This document shows, in pieces, positions 26,398 through 33,560 of a stretch of 64,000 nt of DNA. The stretch is from the NCBI RefSeq assembly GCF_017115085.1, contig NZ_JABXKJ010000239.1:35337-99336 (forward strand), read 5' to 3'. Origin of the DNA: Nostoc sp. NMS7. GTDB taxonomy: Bacteria > Cyanobacteriota > Cyanobacteriia > Cyanobacteriales > Nostocaceae. The notes beneath the pieces are model-generated. The model saw only the letters and a list, made by a program, of their open reading frames with translations, did no database searches and had not been told where the DNA came from. Numbering within the stretch: position 1 is the first letter of the stretch; each line of letters opens with the position of its first letter. The position numbers and the translations under genes were made by a program.

Positions 26398-26520
26398 TCA
26401 ATGTGCAGAGCCATTGCCGTGATAGTTATCTGAATCATAGAATCCATTTTTCGTGCCAAAAAATAAGCACGAAAGCGTAAATATAACTGTTAATCCCGCT
26501 AGAATCAGCTTTACATCCAT
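26398..26520 (-). CDS. Forty-residue single-span membrane peptide
   Basis: The minus strand encodes MDVKLILAGLTVIFTLSCLF, then FGTKNGFYDSDNYHGNGSAH and a stop. Residues 4-22 form one membrane span, followed by a 17-residue polar tail rich in Asn, Gly, Asp and Tyr. The frame is complete with an ATG at 26520. Such short one-span proteins are often missed by gene finders. In cyanobacteria many act as subunits of photosynthetic or respiratory complexes, but no partner is visible here. I recall similar peptides in Nostocales genomes; that is memory, not a search. Confidence 0.6.
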   Translation of the reverse strand: MDVKLILAGLTVIFTLSCLFFGTKNGFYDSDNYHGNGSAH

Positions 26521-26743
26521 TTGTTTGCTGCGCCTTAACTTAAAGACTTTCCTATATTAATTTAGTGGTTGGGTAATCAAACGCAATCACTAGAAAATCT
26601 TTACTATGCTTATGTGGATTGGGCAATAAGTAAATTTACCGCAATCAGTCAGATTGTAAAACTTTTCGGTTCACCTGTCTATCGATCTAGATGTAAATCA
26701 ATATGAGTGCGATGTCTACGACGGGCTACGCCGGAGCAATTTT

Positions 26744-27211
26744 CTACAGTCCGTAAAAATCTTCATCTAGAATCTGCCCAATCGAAAAAGGACAAACGGT
26801 AGGATACTCACTTTCCTGGGGTATCCTAACCCCAAACTTAGCCAGCTTACCTTCCTTAATCCCTAGCTTTCGAGCATCTGGGTAGGCTTTTTCTACCGTC
26901 TCTACCAGAAAACTTTTTAGAGAAGGAGTATCTGCCAAATTATTCAGAACTCGCTGACGATGTTCAAGTATTGAGCTATACCAGCTGCTTTTCATGCTAT
27001 CGGGTACATCATGCCCAAGTCGTAACTTGAGTAAATGCGCTAACAAAATTGTCAGATTGCTTTTGAGCGCATTTTTCTCAGCCTTACCCAAATCAACTAG
27101 CTCCTCAATCAAATGCTCAATATCCAACGCCTCAAATTCATGATTTTGTAACTGTTGAATAGTTTGCTCAATCCATAATTGCAAATCTTGATCGTATAGC
27201 GTGTTAGGCAT
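26744..27211 (-). CDS. DUF29 family protein
   Basis: A 155-residue protein of the DUF29 family, abundant in cyanobacteria. It starts MPNTLYDQDLQLWIEQTIQQ (typical 'YdqDf..W...t...Lr..'). It continues DIEHLIEELVDLGKAEKNAL and LTILLAHLLKLRLGHDVPDS, then SSWYSSILEHRQRVLNNLAD, the conserved helices. It ends with CPFSIGQILDEDFYG, the usual C-terminal motif. Soluble and helical; function unknown, often considered mobile-element or stress associated because copy number varies. A CTACGACGGGCTACGCC repeat lies on both sides (26713 and 27290), which suggests recent rearrangement near the gene. Confidence 0.92.
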   Translation of the reverse strand: MPNTLYDQDLQLWIEQTIQQLQNHEFEALDIEHLIEELVDLGKAEKNALKSNLTILLAHLLKLRLGHDVPDSMKSSWYSSILEHRQRVLNNLADTPSLKSFLVETVEKAYPDARKLGIKEGKLAKFGVRIPQESEYPTVCPFSIGQILDEDFYGL

Positions 27212-27760
27212 TTCTCAGATCAACTCCCAGTTATTCAACATTCCAGCTGGCCTTGAAAGTTTATCCGATCATAGCGATGAAAGCGATGTCTACGACGGGC
27301 TACGCCTACGCACATCCAATGAGAGACCAAGGTAGAGAGAGGAAAAGAGTCAGGAGTACGGTTAAACAGAAAAGGAAAAAGAGCGAGAGCTTGCTGGTAT
27401 GTCGGGGTATGGTGAGCATAATTGGGTGCAAGGCAGCAGATTACACGCGGTTATGGGTATAATAACAAGCTTGCAACTCCTAATTCCTGATTGAGAAAGT
27501 CAGATTTTATTTGGGTTTTTAGCTTTGTATTTGTGGGAGCATCCCAAATTTGGAAATTTACTATTATGCTGCGTTCAGCCAGGAATAAGAGAATGAAGAA
27601 ACGAACCGCATACTCCTACAAAGAAGCAAGCTACGCACAGCATCTCGCAGAGAAAAACGCAAAGAACGCAAAGTAAAAGAATTGTAAAGGGTTTTTGCTT
27701 GCGTCAGGCTAATAGTGAATTATTTATAAGTAATTAAAGTTATATGCTGCACCAGCCCAC

Positions 27761-27880
27761 TATCCCGCCAAGAAATAAATTTCTTGGCTAATAGCGCAAG
27801 TCCACTCAAGTGGACTATAAACCTTATCCAGTCTTCTTTAGAAGACTTTAGCTATCAGCCTCAGAATGAATTCTGAGGCG
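27761..27880. repeat. Four-hairpin structured repeat element, copy B
   Basis: Hairpin 1 is at 27767-27788 (GCCAAGAA/TTCTTGGC), hairpin 2 at 27799-27816 (AGTCCACT/AGTGGACT), hairpin 3 at 27830-27847 (AGTCTTCT/AGAAGACT) and hairpin 4 at 27859-27878 (CCTCAGAA/TTCTGAGG). The outer stem GCTAATAGC (27787-27795) pairs with GCTATCAGC (27851-27859) with one mismatch. Same order and nearly the same spacing as copy A at 18691-18810. Confidence 0.75.
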
Positions 27881-27934
27881 GTTGTTGGGACTGATGCAAG
27901 TTCTGAGTATACGGAATTAATCTTAATTTTTGCT

Positions 27935-28129
27935 CACGAGTATCAAAGACTCATCCACGAGTATCAAAGACTCTCCTACGAGTATTAAAGACTCTCCCAC
28001 GAGTATCAAAGACTCTCCAGCGAGTATTAAAGACTCTCCCGTGAGTATCAAAGACTCGTCTGTGAGTATCAAAGACTCTCCCGCGAGTATTAAAGACTCT
28101 CCCGCGAGTATCAAAGACTCATTCACGAG
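27935..28129. repeat. 21-bp tandem repeat, about nine units
   Basis: Units of the form CACGAGTATCAAAGACTCTCC, nine and a fraction in a row, with substitutions confined mostly to the first three and last three bases and a C/T at position 10. Because 21 is a multiple of three, both strands stay open for 67 codons (TSIKDSP repeats on plus, ESLILAG repeats on minus). There are no unique spacers, so this is a minisatellite and not a CRISPR array. Confidence 0.9.
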
Positions 28130-28414
28130 TTAAGAAAACAGAAAGGGGAAAAGAAAAGGAATTGCATTTACCTTTAACTTTTCCCCTTTCACCCTCCCCC
28201 TATCTCTGGCCTATGATGTATACACAAGTGACTTATTTTGCTTAAAGCGCTCTCAGACCTAACAAGAACAGCCCCTTCCCTATGTTCGCGCAGCGTCTCG
28301 AAAAGAGGGAAGAGGAGCCAATCTTCAAAGCCCCTCTCCGCGTCGGAGAGGGGTTTGGGGAGAGGTCTGCCAACTTGGGTATACATGGTAGCTATCTCTG
28401 GCAAAGTTTACAGC

Positions 28415-28891
28415 CTATGAACCAGAAGCAGTTTTAGCAGGTTTACTTTTAATAGCTTTAAACCGTTCCCCTAACTGTTCAGCAACAGTTTTTAACCCTG
28501 GAGTTTTCTTAGCAGCAGTCTTTACGTAATCATAAACTGTCAAGCTGCTACCCATTGCTTCACTGCCAACAGCCATTAGGGTATCATCTACCTGTTCTGT
28601 CAGTTGTTGCAGTTTAATCAACAGTTCGGTAAGCGTTGCGGCTAGCTGATAATCCCGCACAAACTCATCTACATCAAAGCTAGCTGGTAAAATGTCTCGG
28701 TTAGACTGGGCAGCAGTCAGGCTAGTGTTGACAAAGGCTAGGCTTTTATCGCCCATCTTAAATAACTTGCGTCGTTCTTCTACACTCAGAGTAACGAGAA
28801 AAGGCATCTTTGCTTGGATAGTCGCAAAGGCTGCTTTAATTTCTTGGATATCTGCTGGAGAAAGAGAGGCGGTGATATTTTGGTAAGACAT
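28415..28891 (-). CDS. Conserved helical protein, unknown function
   Basis: A 158-residue soluble protein beginning MSYQNITASLSPADIQEIKA. Predicted almost entirely helical: AAFATIQAKMPFLVTLSVEE, RRKLFKMGDKSLAFVNTSLT, LAATLTELLIKLQQLTEQVD. It then has GSSLTVYDYVKTAAKKTPGLK, with a basic disordered tail ending KPAKTASGS. The pattern 'kmPFL..Ls.eerr.l.kmGdks..fv' is found in a bacterial family without assigned function, possibly surface- or biofilm-associated. It stands alone between repeat-rich DNA and a 360-bp spacer. Confidence 0.75.
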   Translation of the reverse strand: MSYQNITASLSPADIQEIKAAFATIQAKMPFLVTLSVEERRKLFKMGDKSLAFVNTSLTAAQSNRDILPASFDVDEFVRDYQLAATLTELLIKLQQLTEQVDDTLMAVGSEAMGSSLTVYDYVKTAAKKTPGLKTVAEQLGERFKAIKSKPAKTASGS

Positions 28892-29251
28892 TGGATATTT
28901 ACTCTGGTGAATCTGTTTGTTATGATTCCCACTTGTAAAGGCGATCGCACAGTCTTAAGAAATAGGGAGTGGGGAATGGGGACAGAATACCTGCGATCAT
29001 TGCCAGAGAAGTCATTAAAATCGGGCAAATTCTTTTTTCTACGTAACCCACAATTCCTCTAAAGCTTTTGTGTTACCAGGAAGCCATGCAACATCATGCA
29101 ATCCAAGCAGAGAAAAAGCTAGCGTCCACAGCTACAAATAAGTTACAAACGAGCAAACATCCATTGCCCTAAATTCCAGCAAAGGTAGCCCTGATTATGG
29201 AATTTTGAAATCAAATCAATAAATAATTGGTATTTACCAGAGTAAGCAGAT
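28892..29251. other. Divergent promoter spacer, no gene seen
   Basis: A 360-bp gap between the divergent helical protein (-) and the HD protein (+). Frames here overlap the start of the former on the wrong strand and show no coding character. No marked inverted repeat. Confidence 0.45.
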
Positions 29252-30136
29252 ATGTTCAATGTCACTGAAATTTTAATTGATGCCTTCGTAAATGAAATTC
29301 GAGAAGGCTACCGTCGCACCTATGGCTGCTTCAAAAATGATTATCAGGATATTATCGCCTGGGCTGGTAACATGGCTTTGGAAAACATTGCTAATAGCGA
29401 CGCCCTTTATCACAATGTTGAACACACTGTCCTTGTCACCCTAGTCGGGCAAGAAATCTTACGTGGCAAACACATTCGAGAAGGGGGTGTTTCCAGTGAA
29501 GATTGGTTGCATTGCATCATTTCCTTGCTGTGTCATGATATTGGCTACGTTAAAGGAGTTTGCCGACAAGATCGAGAAACAGCAGACTTATATGCCACAG
29601 GTAAAAATGGCAGAATGATTTCTGTAGCTTCTGGCGCTTCTGATGCCAGTCTCACACCCTATCATGTTGATAGAGCCAAGCTGTTTATTGATGAGCGTTT
29701 TGGCGGTCACAAGTTAATAGATGCTGAGGCAATTAAGAGCAATATTGAATTGACTCGATTTCCTGTGCCTGCGGCAGAAGATCAGCAAGAGACAAAGTGC
29801 TTTGCCGGATTAGTACGTGCTGCTGATTTGATTGGACAACTAAGCGATCCGCGTTACTTGAAGAAAATTACTTCTTTATTTTACGAGTTTGAAGAAACTG
29901 GTGTAAATAAAGTTTTGGGCTATAAAACCCCTGCGGATTTACGGAATAACTACGCTAAGTTTTACTGGAATGGCGTCTATCCCTATATCCAAGAGGGACT
30001 GCATTATCTATCACTGACACAACAGGGAAAACAAATTCTCGCTAATCTCTACTCAAATGTGTTTGTTGTAGAACACGAAAAACAACAGCAAGAACAGCAG
30101 CGCTATTTAGAAAAATTAGGAGTTGGGAGTGGGTAG
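29252..30136 (+). CDS. HD-domain metalloprotein (Npun_R2479 family)
   Basis: A 294-residue HD-superfamily protein. It starts MFNVTEILIDAFVNEIREGY. The metal-binding histidines are at ALYHNVEHTVLVTLV (first His pair) and LLCHDIGYVKGVC (the HD pair), with a later Asp in LVRAADLIGQLSDPRY. HD proteins are typically phosphohydrolases acting on cyclic or other nucleotides. It resembles the cyanobacterial group I recall as 'Npun_R2479 family HD domain-containing metalloprotein'. The C-terminal tail is Gln/Glu-rich (VEHEKQQQEQQRYLEKLG). The two GC palindromic repeats begin 30 bases after the stop. Confidence 0.88.
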   Translation: MFNVTEILIDAFVNEIREGYRRTYGCFKNDYQDIIAWAGNMALENIANSDALYHNVEHTVLVTLVGQEILRGKHIREGGVSSEDWLHCIISLLCHDIGYVKGVCRQDRETADLYATGKNGRMISVASGASDASLTPYHVDRAKLFIDERFGGHKLIDAEAIKSNIELTRFPVPAAEDQQETKCFAGLVRAADLIGQLSDPRYLKKITSLFYEFEETGVNKVLGYKTPADLRNNYAKFYWNGVYPYIQEGLHYLSLTQQGKQILANLYSNVFVVEHEKQQQEQQRYLEKLGVGSG

Positions 30137-30458
30137 TTTGGAGTTTGGAGTTTGGAGTTTGGAGAGACGCGATTAATCGTGTCTGTACAGGGGTGGGAAG
30201 TTTGGAGTTTGGAGAGACGCGATTAATCGCGTCTGTACAACGGTGGGGAGTTGGGAGTTAAGAATTATTAATCATGAATGAGCTATGAATTAAGATAAAA
30301 CTTTGATAAGGGACTTCCAAGAAATAAATTATCTATCTTGTGGGGCGGGTGGGGATACCCATCCCAGAAAAAAATTTGAGATGTTTTTTTATTTGGAAGT
30401 CCCTAACTCATAACTTATAACTCCTGTACAGACGCGATTAATCGCGTCTCTAACAACT
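30137..30458. other. Spacer with two direct GTTTGGA/palindrome units and a third palindrome
   Basis: GTTTGGA heptamers run from about 30136. The unit GTTTGGAGTTTGGAGAGACG, continuing to the palindrome and TCTGTACA, is present twice (30155-30190 and 30201-30240). A third palindrome with the flank reversed (CTGTACA first) is at 30424-30452, ending just before the permease start. No gene. Confidence 0.6.
30166..30233. repeat. Palindromic repeats GACGCGATTAATCGYGTC (copies 2 and 3)
   Basis: Copies at 30166-30183 (one mismatch) and 30216-30233 (perfect), each preceded by GGAGA and followed by TGTACA. A further copy is at 30431-30448 in opposite flank order. Confidence 0.75.
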
Positions 30459-31574
30459 ATGGATTGGTGGCGACGACTGAAGAAAAATCCTTTGGCACGA
30501 TTTGGGGCAATTTTGCTGTTAGTTTTCTACATAGCAGTAATTGCAGCTGATTTCGTGGCTCCTTATGATCCCTATGCTTCACAGCCTAATGGTTCACTGC
30601 TGCCACCAACTAAGATACACTGGGTTTCTCAGTCAGGGCAGTTTATCGGGCCTCATGTTTATCCGACGACTCAGGGAGACACGAATTTAGAAACAGGCGA
30701 TCGCCAAGTGATTGTAGACTTCAAAAAGCCTTCACCAGTGCGTCTATTTGTCTCCGGCGCAGAATACCGATTGTTACAGATGAGTTTGCCATTACCCCCG
30801 AAGTGGGATGAGGTCACAATCTTTGCTGGTATCCCCTTAAATTGGCATTTATTTGGGACAACAAGTGGCGCAAAAGTCAACATCTTCGGCACTGATGACC
30901 AAGGCCGCGACCAATTTAGTCGCATACTACATGGCGGTCGCATCAGTATGTTTATCGGGATTTTTGGTATTATCATTACCTATCCCCTCGGTTTGCTCAT
31001 CGGTGGAATTTCCGGTTATTTCGGTGGTGTGACTGATAGCGTCATTATGCGCTTGGCAGAAGTGCTAATGACTTTCCCTAGTATTTATCTTTTGGTGACT
31101 TTGGGAGCAGTATTGCCAGCTGGTTTAAGCAGTACTCAGCGCTTTTTGCTGATTGTGGTGATTACTTCGGTTATTAGCTGGGCTGGTTTAGCACGGGTGA
31201 TTCGCGGACAGGTACTATCAATTAAAGAGCGAGAATTTGTGCAAGCGGCACGCGCAATGGGCGGTAATCCACTTTATATCATCCTCCGCCACGTTTTGCC
31301 GCAAACGGCTAGTTATATAGTTATCTCTGCAACTCTTGCTATTCCCAGCTTTATTGGTGCAGAAGCGATACTGAGTCTCATCGGCTTGGGAATTCAACAA
31401 CCAGACCCCTCTTGGGGCAATATGCTTTCTCTGGCTAGCAATGCTTCAATTTTGGTATTGCAACCTTGGTTAATCTGGCCGCCAGCTGTGCTGATTATCC
31501 TCACAGTGCTAGCATTCAACTTACTTGGTGATGGGCTGAGAGATGCCCTTGATCCTCGTAGTTTAAGAAGATAA
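30459..31574 (+). CDS. Peptide/nickel-type ABC transporter permease (DppC/OppC-like)
   Basis: A 371-residue inner-membrane permease. It starts MDWWRRLKKNPLARFGAIL, with the typical cytoplasmic 'r.l.rnp.a..g' lead and a first membrane span at about 16-35. A periplasmic insert of about 100 residues (35-140), longer than in many DppC proteins, contains FGTDDQGRDQFSRILHGGRI, the conserved DppC entry motif. The EAA loop that docks the ATPase is EFVQAARAMGGNPLYIILRHVLP. Five further spans follow, ending GDGLRDALDPRSLRR. The other permease and the binding protein lie 0.8-3.6 kb downstream on the opposite strand, and no ATPase gene is in the window, so the transporter is split across transcription units. 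Confidence 0.93.
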   Translation: MDWWRRLKKNPLARFGAILLLVFYIAVIAADFVAPYDPYASQPNGSLLPPTKIHWVSQSGQFIGPHVYPTTQGDTNLETGDRQVIVDFKKPSPVRLFVSGAEYRLLQMSLPLPPKWDEVTIFAGIPLNWHLFGTTSGAKVNIFGTDDQGRDQFSRILHGGRISMFIGIFGIIITYPLGLLIGGISGYFGGVTDSVIMRLAEVLMTFPSIYLLVTLGAVLPAGLSSTQRFLLIVVITSVISWAGLARVIRGQVLSIKEREFVQAARAMGGNPLYIILRHVLPQTASYIVISATLAIPSFIGAEAILSLIGLGIQQPDPSWGNMLSLASNASILVLQPWLIWPPAVLIILTVLAFNLLGDGLRDALDPRSLRR

Positions 31575-31769
31575 GCCCTTAGAATAGCAAATGCTCCGGC
31601 GTAGCCAGCCATAGGCGATCGCTGAAATAACAAACGCGTAGGTGTAGCCAGCCGTAGGCGATCGCTGAAATACCAGCAACAGAATTGTTGACGCTAGTTT
31701 CTACTTTAACTTGGATGTTGGATGGTAATTTCAGTCTTCTGTTTAAAAGCGAAAGGGAGTATTTGTTTT
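31575..31769. repeat. Doubled GTAGCCAGCC(A/G)TAGGCGATCGCTGAAATA unit
   Basis: Two imperfect direct copies, at about 31601-31630 and 31640-31671, each including the HIP1 octamer GCGATCGC. Located between the convergently and divergently arranged permease and nuclease-like genes. Confidence 0.6.
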
Positions 31770-32369
31770 ATGGCTTATAGCGACTTTAGTTTAGCTAAAG
31801 CAAAACAAGAGTTGAGTTTAATCACATTAGAAAAACGCGATATTTTCGCTGCTGTTCCTGAATTAACAGCGAGTAATTTACTTGCAGAAACACTCAATTA
31901 TAACCTGGAGATCGCTTTAGGTAGTAATAGTGAAAAAGCTCGTTCTGAGTTAATTATTGCTCCAATTTTAGTGGATTTACGCCGACAATTACGAGAACAA
32001 ATTGGTTTATTTTCTAGGGTAGATTTCACTGTCGATAATAGCAAAGGATTAAACGGTACTTGCGATTTTATTATTACTAAATCTCCAGAAATTCTAATTT
32101 TGACAGCACCAGTAATTACAGTTGTAGAAGCTAAAAAAGAAAATATTAATGCGGGTTTGGGTCAGTGTGCAGCAGAAATGGTAGCAGCCCAAATTTTTAA
32201 TGAGCAAGCTGCAACTGAGATTAAAACAATTTACGGAGCAGTTACAACGGGCAGTATTTGGCAATTCCTTAAACTAGAAGAACAAACATTGACTATTGAT
32301 TTAAGCGAATATTATCTCAAAGATGTGAATAAAATTCTTGGTATTTTAGCAAGTGGGATTTATCAATAA
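31770..32369 (+). CDS. PD-(D/E)XK nuclease-like protein, paralogue of 3644-4255
   Basis: A 199-residue protein. The ATG at 31770 (MAYSDFSLAKAKQELSLITL) is preceded by AAAGGGAG, a good ribosome site; the frame extends 48 bases upstream. The core CDFIITKSPEILILTAPVIT followed by VVEAKKENINAGLGQCAAEM gives the D...ExK pattern of the restriction-endonuclease-like fold. YGAVTTGSIWQFLKLEEQTL matches YGVVTTGTDWKFLKLCDNTI in the paralogue. The predicted nuclease residues are intact in both copies. It sits inside a transporter locus with which it shares no function. No toxin or methylase partner is visible. Confidence 0.78.
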   Translation: MAYSDFSLAKAKQELSLITLEKRDIFAAVPELTASNLLAETLNYNLEIALGSNSEKARSELIIAPILVDLRRQLREQIGLFSRVDFTVDNSKGLNGTCDFIITKSPEILILTAPVITVVEAKKENINAGLGQCAAEMVAAQIFNEQAATEIKTIYGAVTTGSIWQFLKLEEQTLTIDLSEYYLKDVNKILGILASGIYQ

Positions 32370-32391
32370 AATTAATAAAATCTCAAGCAGC

Positions 32392-33417
32392 TTAATATCG
32401 AATTCGCGGATCTACATAAGCATTTAAAATATCAATCAAAATGCTTGCACTCACAACGATCGCACCAAAAAATACTAGCACTCCCTGGACTGTGGGATAA
32501 TCGCGATCGGCGATCGCTTGATACAATCGATTGGCTAACCCAGGCCAAGAAAATGTCACTTCTGTTAAAATCGCTCCACCCAATAGAGACGCAAAGGTTA
32601 ATCCCAAGACTGTAATTACTGGGATTAGCGCATTTTTCAAGGCATGGGAGGCTAAAATCTTATTTTCACCAATACCTCTGGCTCTAGCGGCTTCTACATA
32701 ATCTGCTTGCAAGGTTTGCTTTAAATTCACTCTTACAATTCGCTCAAAAATCCCACTCAACAAAATTCCTAGTGTGAGACTCGGTAACGCAAGATGGTGC
32801 AAAGATGTGAAAAATTGGGTAAAGTTTCCACCGAGTAAGCTATCAATTGTATACAATCCTGTTACGCTCGTGGGAGCCGGAAGATTAGGCGGAAAGCGGT
32901 TGGAATTAGGAAACCAACCCAATTGGACTGAGAAAATCAACTGCAAAAGCATTCCCGCCCAAAACATGGGGAGTGCGTAGGTAATGATCCCAAATAAGCG
33001 CCCGCCGACATCAAAATATGTTCCAGGACGGGAAGCCGAAAGAGTTCCAACCGCAATTCCAACGATGAGTGCAACCGCCATACTACATACTGCTAACTCC
33101 ACCGTCGCCGGGAAATATTGCCCAATTATGTCCCAAACATTCTCTCCGCGACTCATTAAAGAGGTTCCCAAATCAAAACGCAGTATGCTTCCCAAATAAT
33201 TTAGGTACTGTAGCCACAGAGGAAGGTTTAAACCTAGTTGTTTTCGCAATTCTTCTTTAGCAGCTTCTGGCGCACGTCCACCGAGAATTGCATCTGCTGG
33301 ATCTCCTGGTGTTGCTCTTAGTAAGAGAAATACAATGGTGATAATAGTTAATAGCTGAAGTGGCGCGAGAAGCAGCCGAGAAACAATGTAATATTGTAAA
33401 GCTTTAGAGCGAGACAT
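32392..33417 (-). CDS. Peptide/nickel-type ABC transporter permease (DppB/OppB-like)
   Basis: A 341-residue inner-membrane permease. The ATG at 33417 gives MSRSKALQYYIVSRLLLAPL; two more codons upstream are TTG-led and unneeded. First span at about 13-33, then RATPGDPADAILGGRAPEAA and LRKQLGLNLPLWLQYLNYLG, both typical of DppB. The ATPase-docking EAA loop is YVEAARARGIGENKILASHALKNALIP. It ends ...LNAYVDPRIRY, the usual DppB finish. It lies 143 bases downstream of the binding-protein gene on the same strand, so these two probably form one unit. It converges on the nuclease-like gene with a 22-base gap. Confidence 0.93.
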   Translation of the reverse strand: MSRSKALQYYIVSRLLLAPLQLLTIITIVFLLLRATPGDPADAILGGRAPEAAKEELRKQLGLNLPLWLQYLNYLGSILRFDLGTSLMSRGENVWDIIGQYFPATVELAVCSMAVALIVGIAVGTLSASRPGTYFDVGGRLFGIITYALPMFWAGMLLQLIFSVQLGWFPNSNRFPPNLPAPTSVTGLYTIDSLLGGNFTQFFTSLHHLALPSLTLGILLSGIFERIVRVNLKQTLQADYVEAARARGIGENKILASHALKNALIPVITVLGLTFASLLGGAILTEVTFSWPGLANRLYQAIADRDYPTVQGVLVFFGAIVVSASILIDILNAYVDPRIRY

Positions 33418-33560
33418 AAGCAATTCAAAATTAAAAATGCACTTTTGGGAACTATTTTAGCTATTAGCTATAAATATATTGAACATGAAATATTTTATTT
33501 AATAGTCAAAAGTCAATCGTCAACAGTTATGACTAATGACTAATGACTAATGACTAATGA

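Larger units (their letters stand above)
27212..28414. other. Repeat-rich spacer of 1.2 kb
   Basis: Holds a CTACGACGGGCTACGCC repeat (27288-27306), the four-hairpin element copy B (27761-27880), a 21-bp tandem repeat (27935-28129) and, at 28265-28365, an interspersed GC-rich repeat containing GTTCGCGCAGCGTCTCG and CCCCTCTCCGCGTCGGAGAG. Open frames in this gap have repeat-derived composition. Confidence 0.6.

Noticed and set aside
26195..26422. 75-codon GTG-led plus frame
   Set aside because: It overlaps the better-supported minus-strand peptide at 26398-26520 and includes a CCGAACC/GGTTCGG hairpin repeat.
27935..28129. Regular repeats suggesting a CRISPR array
   Set aside because: Units of 21 bp follow each other without unique spacers and no cas genes are nearby; it is a minisatellite.
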